From positions 4,968,156-5,032,155 of the forward strand of contig NC_020177.2 of assembly GCF_000224145.3 (NCBI RefSeq): a stretch of 64,000 bases of DNA, written 5' to 3'. Each line of letters opens with the position of its first letter. Position 1 is the first letter of the stretch. Below are positions 24,501-34,850 of the stretch, piece after piece. The notes beneath the pieces are model-generated. The model saw only the letters and a list, made by a program, of their open reading frames with translations, was not told the DNA's origin and made no database searches. The stretch comes from Ciona intestinalis. Taxonomy: Eukaryota > Chordata > Ascidiacea > Phlebobranchia > Cionidae. The position numbers and the translations under genes were made by a program.

Positions 24501-27500
24501 AGTTTCGCGGAAGGAACATTAAATTAAAGACGGGAATGTAAATACGTTCAAGCAACAATCTTAAAGACCGTATAAAACACAAAGTAGACAAACGAAACCG
24601 CGCAACCATGGCGTAAGATTGGGATAGCGATTTGGTTTATAAGAAACGGTTGATGATCATTTAATGATGAAACGAGTTAAGTTGCGAGGTAGTTTCACCG
24701 CTTGGAGTTGCTGTAACGTTTCAACATACATGTTGTCATATGTGTTATAGAAATGGCGGGCATTTAAACCTAATCGTGTAGCAGCAGTTTACGGAGCAAT
24801 TAGTTGCACATACCAAGTTTAAGCAGTTTAACATTGCGAGCCTCATGAAATAATTAGAGTTCGATGCAATTTTAATACAATTTTGAGACACAATTTTTCT
24901 TATTTGTTTTATAAGACACATTTATTATACTCAGGTTAGTGAAGTCTACACCTGAATACGAGTTGTGTGGTAAAGCAACCAAGTACAGATGGACATACCA
25001 ATTAAAAGGATTGCACCAAGCATCTGAGAAATGCATATTGGGTAAGATACATCTTATACTTTGAAGATAAATAGGGTTATCCAAATATAAACATATGTTT
25101 GCCAATAATTTACATCTTATGCTGGGAATGTTTTTATCCTATGTTAAATATGTTTAACAGTTACACATATGGCTGAATCTGATGTCATTCTGGGATTTAT
25201 CTGGAAATTATGTCAAACAATTGCACATGTGCCAAGTACTTAATAAAACATGTAACATATTTTACAATGTAGATTGTGTGACTTATTTTTGTACAGAGCA
25301 CATATATTTTATAACATGGTTCATGTATATGCTAAACTAAACATTACACAGTTAACATGTAATACATAATATATATTTCTATACAAGGTGTGATTTAAAG
25401 TAAGACTTACAATATATGTAACAGGATAACTTAAAATATTTTTAGGGGCAAACAACTTCAATGCAAGTGTATGCATGACACCAGAATGCGTATCTACGGG
25501 TAAATATTAACTTTGAAACCCCATGTTTTCAACATTACAGCTGTACGCATTGGTGGGGTTTTTGCAGTTTTTTTGTAGCATACTTTGATTTTTATGGGGC
25601 CACAAAATAACAAAACAATTGCAAAGGCTCCACCAGGCAACATTTTAAGAAAAGCTTGGGAACCACTGCCATACCCAGTAAATTTTTATACAGTATATTG
25701 CTGGTTAACAATTTTCCAACCAAGCTATTATTATCGTTTCCTTCCTGATTATGGACTATCTCATATTCTCATGCCTATAGCCCAAGCCTTTTGTAACTGA
25801 TCTCCCTGACAACAGTATCAACGATTAAATGATCAACAGCCATAGGAACCAGCTACAGATAAAATCTGCTTAAATAAAAGTGTCGAATAAAACCATGGCT
25901 GCTAAACCTACGATTCAATATAAGTATACTCATATTTACTTGAATTTATTTAAAACAATAACCTTATACTACATTTAAAACAACTTACCTTATCTACAGC
26001 TGCGTACTACATGAACAAGATTGACTTCAATGTGGATCCTTGTGATGACTTTTATGATTATTCTTGCGGTCGGTGGTTCAAGGAGACGAAAATTCCCGAA
26101 TCTAAGGGCCATTACCTCACATATACTGTGTTACGGGACAGAGTGAATAAAGATGTGGCGGGTCTGTATATTGGCTGATGTTTCTGTAAATAAATTAACT
26201 ATATGTTTAAAAAAAATTGACAAAGCAAATATTCTAATATTTAAAGAGTATTTATAAATTATAAATTAAAATAGCGCGTCTCAAAGTTGTATTTCTGTGA
26301 CTGAAGGTATGTATTATGCATATAACATTAAAAATATATATTGCAAGTATTCAATATATAGGTTAGTTGTAATATATGTATTTAACAATATACTCTCAAT
26401 TGCAGATTTGAAATGGGTTAAGTCTGGTCAAAATATTTTATAAAATTAAGGATTCATTAAGGTTTATGCCTAGTAGTGACAACAGTGGAATAACTATACA
26501 GTATTTTAATTACAGGGGAACTTGCAAAACCAATCAAAGCTTCAGAAGGAACGGCAGTGGCCAAAGTTAAAACAGCTTACAAGGCATGTATGGATACTGG
26601 TAAGTACAAGAAAATATCCTTGATTTATATAGTGTACTTGAGTAGACCCTTTTATAAAGCAGGCACGAAATTTATGAAACAGAACGCATGTCGCGGCATG
26701 TGTGTTATAAGCATTGTTGTTGCCCGCAATGATTAGTATGTTACCATTCATTCATTTATTTTTTACCAAATCTACATTTTCAGCTACTATCAATCGAAAG
26801 GGAGGGAAACCATTGCTTGACTTTCTAAAAGGGGACTTAGCATGGCCAATAATTGACGAAACTTGGTCACCATCCTCATTTGACTTGGAGTCAACATTAG
26901 CAACATTAAGGGGAAGATATAATAACCAAATACTTACGAAGATAGTTGCAAGAAGGACAAGTGGAAACCATATATTAGAGGTGAGAGTTGGGACTTTAAA
27001 CTACAAACTTACAACTGTCAAATTAAGTAACAGACAAAAATGTAACTGATAAAAATTAAGTCCAACCAATTGATAATAAAAGAGATATATATTTTTTAAT
27101 TCGCCCAAATGGCATCGGCAGTCTTTTATTCAAATTGAATCCTAATGCACTATTTTTCTTAACAGTTATGGAAAGGAAAGATGGCCCTACCATTCAGTTA
27201 CTATGAGATGGAAGAAAAAAAGCCGGTACAATATATTTCATACAAAATACAATATGATTATAAACTGATGGTTTTTAAGATATTAGGTGTTTGTACTTTT
27301 TTGAAATTTAGGATCATTAACAAAACACCTGCCATTTTTGCTGCTAATACCTATCTTTTTAGTTTTATTTAATTTAATCTTATTATCAAATCGAAAAGAT
27401 AAATAACAATTATTATATATGTATTAACACATGGACTAAATAAGTATATGGATCTTAAATGTCCACTGCAGAAATTGGATGCTTATTATGCATTGATGAG

Positions 27501-30500
27501 AGACACAGCAGTGATGCTTGGAGCAGATCGTGCAACAGCAAATAGAGATGTGGCGGATGTGAAAAGATTTGAAAAGGAGCTTGCATTCCATAAGATACAT
27601 GATCTCGATTACTTCAGCATTAAAACAATTGACCAGATGATGGAGGAAATACCAGGGGTAAGGTTTGGAAAAAGGTTTAAAATGTAACCCATACCAAGAA
27701 TCATTCACAAAGTTGAAGTTGGATTTTTACTTTTTGTGGGTGGGGTACCCACAACATGGCACGCCATGGGTCCTGGGGTTTAGACCAGGATTGGCTCAGT
27801 ATACAAAATGTGGTAACTCGTAAGTACACGAGTATAAAAGATGTTGTGTAATAGTAATACAAAGAATGACAAAGGTCTTTTATGGTTGGGACCTGTTTCT
27901 AAGACTTCTACAAGGTCTACATGGTACATTTTTTAAACCATCCTCACAGAAACAGTATTTAACTTTAATACCATACAAAACATTACACATAAACCAATGA
28001 ACAAAATGTTTCCATATAAAGTATCTCACAGTATGTGTTAAACAAATTTCCATAAATCATAGGAACAAAAATTAGTTGTGGTAAATGGTGACCTTTTAAA
28101 CATTATCTTTTCCCAACAGATTGATTGGCTTAGATTGTTCTCATTAATGATTATATCTCATCCTATAAATGGGAACACTCAAATTGAAGTCTGGAACCAA
28201 CAGTTTCTAAATAATATTATTGCACTGATAGACAGAACGGATAAACGGTAAAAATCAACTTGAGATTTCATAACGCTAAATATTTATATAACTAATATTC
28301 TTGTAACTATTGGCAGTTGACATTAAAAAAAAGTCATGTTTCGTTACCATTGGCAGTATAATGCTTACACCTAACCTTCCAAGGTTATACTACTTATAAT
28401 AATATAATAATCAGTTGTTAAGGCAGATACATCATGGTCAATCTTAATAGCGTGCAAAGTTCATCTAAGTTATAAATAGTAACTAGTTATACAAAAACTC
28501 AAACTTAGCAATATAGTTGTCTAAATGTAAAAGGTACTTTAACACTACACAAGTTTGGGGGTAATAAGCTGACTCTGGCCCGAGTCCCGATTGCGTACCT
28601 TACTGTAGGATCTTGGTCACAACACCCATATAGAATAGAAGAATACCCAAACTTAAACCACAAATATCGCTAAAGTACTTCATTTATACTAAATCAATAA
28701 TTACCAACTATTATTTATCACACCTATTCTGCTTTTATCACAGAGTTGTTCAAAACTACTTGATATGGAGAATTGTAAAACACCGAATCCTTAATTTGAG
28801 CCACAAGTTCTTGGTTCGCTATAGTCAGTACAAAAAGATTCTGTATGGCACGAAAGTTTTGCCAACACGAGAACATAAATGCGCCCAACAACTAATGTTT
28901 ACTATGAAAGGGGCAACAGGCAATCTATTCATCAACAAGTATTTCTCACCAGCAAAGAAAAGAGCTGTAAGTGTTTATTAATATTAGGCCTACTTGTTTG
29001 GGAAGACTAGTTTTTTAGCCACAAGTTTAACTTGACGCTTTTAATTAAGTTTTTTTTCATAACTTCTTTTTTTGTCGTTTTACCCCCAATTTCGCCAATC
29101 TTTGTTGGTTTAATTAATTTTATCTTCGCATCATAATTGAAAAAATATAACTTACTGTTAAATTTACCCGATTTTTATATTTTATTGACTAATTTTTTTT
29201 ACTGCACAGCATGTTGTAAATACTGTTGTTTTGTTGCTAATCTCTTGGTGGATTAAATTGATTTTATTTTTTGTAATCATTATTGAAAAGATCTAAATAC
29301 GCATATTTATTCCACCAGGCCCACTTAATGTTCGAAAACATAAGAAAAGGTTTCCTCCAGCTTTTGGGCACAGAGGTTGATTGGATGGATGATAAAACTA
29401 AGAATTACGCCAAAAGAAAGGCCGAGGCTATCAAAGCAGTGTTTGGATACAATGCTCATATTTATAGAAATATAACATACATTGATGAGCATATGAAACA
29501 TGTAAGTAAATGGATGAACGAAGCTTACTATTACTTGAATGACGAGCAACAACAGTTGTAATAACACGGGTGTTTTGTTTCATACACCTCCTACCAGCTT
29601 ACAAGTCACCAAGTATGTAACTTTGGGGGTGATTGTTTTTTTATATGGCTAACAATTTGAGCAACCCATTAGTGTTTTGCTCAAGGCCAAATTTTTCAGC
29701 CATTTTAAAAATAGTGTTGCCCAATTTTCAGCTTGTGGTTTATGAAAATGATTACTTTGGAAACACTGTTCGAATTCTGACACAAATTTCACAAAACTCG
29801 TTCCATTTACTTGGTAAAGAATACCAGAGGGGTACTTATTATTTCCACACAAGACCCACAGAAGTTAATGCGTTTTACAACCCGTCATACAATGAAGTCG
29901 GTAAGTTAAACCTGTTTTTACTGACAAAGCTGGGATAATAGAAAATCAACCTATTTTGGTTTATATTAAACATAACACAATTCTTTATTTATCTTTTGAA
30001 ATACTGTAACGGATATCAGATTAATTAAAATGCAAAAGAGAAGAAAATTAGCAATAAAACAACAGTTTTTCTTATTGTTTTTTTTTTAACCAATGCTCTT
30101 TCATTTATTTTGTCCTTTGTTTTTAAAACAAGTAATTATAGCATTTTACTATGTCAGTTTTTAAACTGTCTAAAACATAAAACATTTAGCAGCCTAAATT
30201 TTATAGTATGATAGTAACGTATGACAGGCACAAATAGTTTGCATGCTTGCTTTAGCCCTGGTTGTTTATTTTGTAATTTAATATATACATTATGTTGTTA
30301 CAGTCATGCCAGCTGGGGAACTACAATACCCTTTCTACTGGGGAGACCAATTCCCACAGTATGTATAACTAATCTCATTTTGCAAAATTTGAAAAGCTTT
30401 TATAACTATGTTATTTTATTAGTTGCACACACTGTTTGTCAAGTGTAGTAAACTAACAGTTTCATTTGGTAATATAAAGCTAAACAGCACATTCATATTT

Positions 30501-32829
30501 GCTGGAAGATTTTCTTTGTAAATGTATACATTGTTTTAATATAGTGTTGTAAATTGGTAAGGAAATAATACTTATTTTGTTTTGTTTGTATTAATTTACA
30601 GGATGTTTCAGTATGGTGGTGTTGGGACCATTCTTGGGCATGAGCTTACCCACGGGTTTGACAACAATGGTAGGAAACATGGCATCCATGGGCATATGTA
30701 TAACTGGTGGACTCAAAAGTCACTTGAAGAGTTTAACAAGAGAACTAAATGCATGGAAAATCAATATAATAAGTTCTACTGGAGGACTGCAGGCTCTTAT
30801 GTAAGTATAGTGTATGAATATAATTATAGTAGTGTGGGGTGAGATGGGACACCTTTAGATCATAATATCCAAATATCCTGATTGTGTTTTAAGCAATTAA
30901 CAATGGTCTATGGGAGCCGTGATGATATGGTTTTATAATTCCTTGAATGTTTTTGTTTACTGCAAAGTGATGCGAAAAAATCTCATCTTCCCCACCCACT
31001 GTATGTGTGGTTTGGTTTCATGGTGATGTTAATTGTAATTGTGTTTATTTCAGTTAAACGGCCATAAAACATTGGGAGAGAATATTGCAGATAATGGAGG
31101 GATTCGTGAATCTTATACAGTGAGTTGTGTTGGGATATACCATAACCTTTGGGTGCCTGGGCTCACATGTCTCCCTAACCTTTAAAACTTTGTCATATGT
31201 TTTAGCACCCGATTTTTAGGCATAAAATAGCATATCCAAAGTGTATATCAGTATATGTATCTTTCTATTTCTAACTACAACTAGCTAGTAATTTTTGTTT
31301 TTTGTCATTTTTAAATCTTGGTCGTCTACTTCTGTTTAATATCTACATTCCTATAGCTATTCTGTAGGTCACACTTACAATCCTGTAAGATGTCACCATT
31401 ACACCCTAATAAATCTATGACTATAAAATTTCCCAGGGTTACCACATTTGGTTGAAATCTCAAAACTTAACTGGAGAAAGCTTAGAACCTTCAACTGGTC
31501 TCACAAACGATCAACTCTTCTTTATTGGATTTGCCAATGTTAGTTACTTTACAATCTTGTATTATATAATCATGCAAAAAAAGCTTTATAGTTACAGTAC
31601 ACCGTTTCTATGTTAAGTTGGGATTTAGACCAGAGTTGGGCATTATCTCAACACACAGATGTATTATGGTTACGGTTAGATTGCGTTCCATGCTATACAA
31701 AACGCACAGAAGTTATAATGTTATATCATATAAATACAGCTAGAATAAGTGTCCAGAATGGCCCTAAATGTCAGTTCCTCTAACATGCCTTGCCACAGGA
31801 CCTCACCCATATAAAATACATCAAGTGTTAGCAAATACCAAACTGTGTTAACAAATATACCAATCTAAGCAATCACACCTAACATATCATGGTATACACC
31901 ATTTAAAACTTAACTATACCCACATTCACATACCGTACATAACCGTATATTTATTTATACCATATTATATAGAATTCATTATTCATTAATAAGTATGGCC
32001 GTTTAATACCTTTAACACTACACAAATTTTGGGGCAACTCTGGCCTAAGTCCCAGGTCTAATGGCGTACCTCATTGTAGGACCACACAGATACAGAATGG
32101 ACCACAAATATTATTAAAGTACTTCATTTATATACTAAATAAAATACATACCTTTATATCCTAGGTTCGTTGTGGTAAATACACACATGCTGGAGCAGCA
32201 AATATAAATGCAGTTGATGTTCACAGTCCAGGAAGGTTCAGGTAATTCACATGTTAATATTATCAACAATTCCTATGTTTATGTTATTTATTCCTAATAA
32301 CCACTGCAATAAAGAAAATTCCAATGATTAGCAAAAATATTTTGTTTTGTATGACATAATGAAATGAATATGAAATAACACTTTGTCAAGTACATTTAAA
32401 TGATTAGTGATTACCATAATATTTTTTTGTATGACATGTTAAAATTAAATGGCATAACCCAGTAATAAACACATTTCTTTTTCAATGAATGCTTATCATA
32501 TTTTGTATGACATATTAAATACTTTTTGTTATAGAATATACAAGACAGTGTATATATTCTCATGGAATGACATAACAAATCAAAATACCTAAAGTAAACA
32601 CTCTTATGTATATCTAAACCAGTAACAGTAATTGAATAAAGTGAATCCCTATATATATTTATTTAGTGTATATATTTAATTTGCCAATAATGACTATAAC
32701 ATCTTTATTTATATTCCTTCATTCTCCAGGGTGATTGGATCTTTACAAAACTTTGACAAGTTTTCCAAAGCTTTTAACTGTCCTGTTGGTTCTAAAATGA
32801 ATCCCAAACACAAATGTATTATTTGGTAA
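21590..32829 (+). CDS. Secreted CCP-M13 zinc metallopeptidase, neprilysin-like (paralogue 2)
   Basis: Second gene of the tandem pair, 921 aa, a predicted secreted M13 zinc endopeptidase. Exons: 21590-21733, 23190-23523, 23884-24019, 24935-25041, 25446-25499, 26000-26161, 26516-26599, 26784-26980, 27166-27225, 27472-27657, 28120-28247, 28744-28966, 29319-29501, 29732-29900, 30304-30358, 30602-30800, 31054-31119, 31437-31538, 32165-32241, 32730-32829; phases join throughout. The signal peptide is residues 1 to about 25 ([19 protein letters not shown]). An in-frame ATG at 21491 is disfavoured because it buries this signal. A long acidic linker (26-165) with basic pairs follows, then a six-Cys sushi-like module (C169-C238, Trp224). 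The M13 domain has canonical NAFY (712-715), H754-E-L-T-H758, E816 and D820 in GENIADNGG, and C-terminal CIIW, so it is expected to be active. Donor gtctgt after exon 6 is weak, as is the equivalent site in paralogue 1. Confidence 0.94.
22413..22861. mobile_element. hAT-type MITE with 8-bp target duplication
   Basis: A 449-bp element in intron 1 of the second M13 gene. Its left end TAGGGATGCACATTACAGAA is mirrored exactly at the right end (TTCTGTAATGTGCATCCCTA). It is flanked by the direct 8-bp duplication CTTTTACC at 22405-22412 and 22862-22869. An 8-bp duplication and TAGGGATGCAC-type ends are characteristic of hAT transposons. The interior is non-coding and rich in TTCGAA motifs, so it is non-autonomous. 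Confidence 0.9.
23045..23165 (-). repeat. Family B copy directly before exon 2 of M13 paralogue 2
   Basis: The reverse orientation is recognised by CCCACAAAGTTACATACATG, GCGGGCGCGAGGTGTATAAA, ATAGAACACTTGTGTTATAA and GAATAAATAGG. It ends about 25 bases before the exon at 23190. Confidence 0.75.
23612..23712 (-). repeat. Family B copy in intron
   Basis: GTAACTTGTAAGCGGACACG, AGGTGTATATGAAAAAGCAC, ACCCGTGTTATAACGACTTT and AGGATAAATAAGCTA match the reversed family B core. Confidence 0.75.
24173..24368 (+). mobile_element. Repeat family A copy in intron
   Basis: Starts TAGTGGTGTGGGGGAGGACG and ends TATTTCCCCAATCTACTATA. The interior is typical (ATCCTGATCGTGTTTTAAAC, AAGTCGTGAGGATATGGTTT). It lies between the two exons of the sushi-like module of the second M13 gene. 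Confidence 0.85.
26648..26735 (-). repeat. Family B fragment in intron
   Basis: GCAGGCACGAAATTTATGAAA, CAGAACGCATGTCG and TGTGTTATAAGCATTGTTGT are a degraded reversed family B core. It sits just upstream of the exon at 26784. Confidence 0.55.
27735..27830 (+). repeat. Repeat family C copy
   Basis: ATGGCACGCCATGGGTCCTG and GTTTAGACCAGGATTGGCTC recur at about 1695-1735 in diverged form. Reversed relatives (TCTGGCCTAAGTCCCAGG-like) lie at about 14408, 28565, 32034 and 48450. Dispersed copies on both strands indicate a mobile repeat, probably a SINE; no tRNA promoter boxes were resolved. Confidence 0.55.
28555..28640 (-). repeat. Repeat family C copy in intron
   Basis: TAATAAGCTGACTCTGGCCC, GAGTCCCGATTGCGTACCTT and ACTGTAGGATCTTGGTCACA match the blocks at about 32028-32095 and 48443-48500. 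It lies in the intron before the exon at 28744. Confidence 0.55.
29030..29295 (+). repeat. Repeat family D copy in intron
   Basis: CAATTTCGCCAATCTTTGTT, a GTTGTTTTGTTGCTAATCTC-like block and TTAAATTGATTTTATTTTTT match the copies at about 12118-12310 and 38715-38965. It ends close to the acceptor of the exon at 29319. Confidence 0.5.
29543..29625 (+). repeat. Family B fragment in intron
   Basis: GCAACAACAGTTGTAATAAC, ACGGGTGTTTTGTTTCATAC, ACCTCCTACCAGCTTACAAG and TAACTTTGGGGGTGATTGTT match the forward family B core. Confidence 0.75.
30826..31003 (+). mobile_element. Repeat family A copy in intron
   Basis: Opens GTGTGGGGTGAGATGGGACA and closes CTTCCCCACCCACTGTA. The interior matches the family (ATCCAAATATCCTGATTGTG, TTTTGTTTACTGCAAAG). 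It begins about 25 bases after the exon that encodes the HELTH motif. Confidence 0.85.
32025..32095 (-). repeat. Repeat family C fragment in intron
   Basis: TTTTGGGGCAACTCTGGCCT, AAGTCCCAGGTCTAATGGCG and TACCTCATTGTAGGACCACA match family C. The same intron carries a reversed piece at about 31615-31645 (TTAAGTTGGGATTTAGACCA). Confidence 0.55.
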
Positions 32830-33118
32830 AAAGTTTACACGTAACCGATTGAACTACCATCAATATAAAACTGACAACTAATTATTTTAATTACTGTAGT
32901 ATTAAGTGATTTCCTAATGTTGCAATATTATAAAAAGTGTTTTGTAGCATTTTTATTAATATCTTTGTGCAATACTCAACATAGAACATTTTTTGGAACT
33001 ATTTATTTGTACACCCATAGAATATTGCTCAGATTTTGTGTTGAATTGATTCATATGTGTTTATCTGTAAATGTTCAAATTTTAGGAATGTGTTGTTGTG
33101 TTTTTTGTCCAAAGTTTA

Positions 33119-33124
33119 AATAAA
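33119..33124 (+). promoter_or_regulatory. Polyadenylation signal of M13 paralogue 2
   Basis: A canonical AATAAA lies about 290 bases after the TAA stop. The 68-codon frame at 32917-33123 lies wholly within this 3' UTR and is not considered coding. Confidence 0.65.
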
Positions 33125-34670
33125 GCATTCAATATGATTATTATGTGAACTTAGCCTTTCAGTGCGAACTACTTAAGTGTTATATTCAATGAAGAATAAT
33201 TCAAATTGAACCACTTTGCTTTATAAACTCAAGTTCAAGGGGTAGGGATGATACCCATTAGGGTTTCAAGAGCATTTTGTGATTATTAGCCAAGTGCTTC
33301 TAGTCCATACAAAATCAATATCAACTTCAAAATCCTTTTTAAAGTTTTATAAAATAATTGAATAAAAGGACATCATGTACTTATGTTTAATCTGTCTAGA
33401 CATATGAGGTGTGTAACTTTTTTATTCAAATTGTAGCCACAAGTGACTAAATAAATCACTTGATAACATATCAGTAGCAAATAGCTGACGACATTTTAGG
33501 CTAAAGGGCTTTTATTGCGTCAGTCCATCTCAGGTACAGCCGTGTGTAAACAATCACATTCTTTGATCATCGCTTAACCTTAACGCATGGTTAGGTGAAA
33601 CACTTAGAAACACTGAGAGGGCAGGTAGTAGTTTTATCATTGTACATGGCGTCGGGAGGCTGTTTCAGTGGTTTCTTATCAAGAATTATACATCCGTAGT
33701 AAGCCCATGAAGCTTGAGTGTATTTATAAAACATAGGTATATCATATGAGTAAGTTGAATACAGCAGCCTCGTGTTCGTTGGTAAGACTATATTGTATCT
33801 AGTGAATTAGGCTTAATTAGTTATACCACGTGTACTCCATTACCAAGTCGGTAATATTCTCAAGGGATAAACGTGCCCTCAAACAGACAGTATCTTGAAA
33901 TTTGGTAGAGCATCAAACAGAAGTAGAATCTGCTGTAAAACGAACGATTTCACGGTCAAGCCGCTGCATAAGATTTAACATTATGATAAAATTGCCACCA
34001 AATACGACGTCAATACGTAAAATATAGAGATAGTATAAACCAAACATTACACCATGAAACTGGTTTAAGTAGGATTGAATCTGCGGTGACAACATGTTAT
34101 GGTGCAAAGCCCTGTCAAATATTAACCAACCTACACGCTGAGGTCTGTCGCAGACAAAAGCAGCGAAAAATTCAACGGTCTATTAGCAGGCGAGCATTTG
34201 GTATTTGCTTTTGCCCCCACACATTTCGCTTGTGTTGATTCAATTTAGTTTCGTCTAAACCACCAGCAAGCTCTAGAGTCGGGTGTGGGGTGATTTATGG
34301 AGCTGTCTTTCGTTGAACCTAAAATATCCTAATGTCTTTTTCGAGTTCATGAACTGTTTTTGCGCTCTGTGAAAACGGGAAATTTTATCGAGTTTCCGGT
34401 ACAGCTAGCGTTGTAGAGCTAAACGTGTGAGAGAATGTCCGTAAACCAGTTTGAACCGCGGCTGAGGTACTCCCTTAGACTGTTTAAGAACACAGTTGGT
34501 TTTGTAAGACCTGTCAGTCTCGGGCTTGGTAGAGAAATGCCTTTTTCTTCTGCCTGCGGTCGCCTATGTCAAGACATAAGGCGGGCTGATCGTTCGCACC
34601 ATACAGGGGTTTAGTCGCTTCGCGTGAAGAGCAATGAAACAACTGATTTACCTGATTTATTATTTTGATT

Positions 34671-34678
34671 TATAAAAA
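34671..34678 (+). promoter_or_regulatory. TATA box upstream of candidate secreted-peptide gene
   Basis: TATAAAAA lies 180 bases before the proposed ATG at 34851, which puts a start site near 34700 and a 5' UTR of about 150 bases. It is preceded by TTATTATTTTGATT. Support is positional only; no cap-site data are available. Confidence 0.45.
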
Positions 34679-34836
34679 GCTGATCTTCCTTTGCAGATAT
34701 ACGGTTGTAGAACATACTGAATTCCGTGCATTGATAACAGGGTAGTGGTAAAAGTTATCCGGGCCTGTTTCATCGAATTTCAAAGTAAAAGCAAACTCTT
34801 TCCGCGTTCCTGGAAGCTTTATTCAAAGCGCTCTAT

Positions 34837-34848
34837 TCTATGTTGCGT
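34837..34848 (+). other. Minimal upstream ORF (3 codons) abutting the main ATG
   Basis: An in-leader ATG opens a Met-Leu-Arg frame. Its TAA stop overlaps the main start codon as TAATG. Such stop-start overlaps can allow reinitiation, so this may tune translation of the downstream frame. It matters only if the gene model at 34851 is right. Confidence 0.4.
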
Positions 34849-34850
34849 TA

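Larger units (their letters stand above)
32830..34850. other. Spacer after the M13 pair; promoter region of the next gene
   Basis: Contains the 3' UTR of the second M13 gene up to the AATAAA at 33119 and then unique AT-rich sequence. A 59-codon frame at 34435-34614 with an internal GTAAGA donor-like site has no domain or signal peptide and is not called. The right end carries a TATA box (34671) and the 5' UTR of the next gene. Confidence 0.6.

Noticed and set aside
32917..33123. 68-codon open frame after the second M13 gene
   Set aside because: Lies within the 3' UTR between the TAA stop and the AATAAA signal; low-complexity AT-rich codons.
34435..34614. 59-codon frame with an internal GTAAGA site upstream of the candidate peptide gene
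   Set aside because: Good ATG context but no domain or signal, and no acceptor partner that yields a sensible protein.
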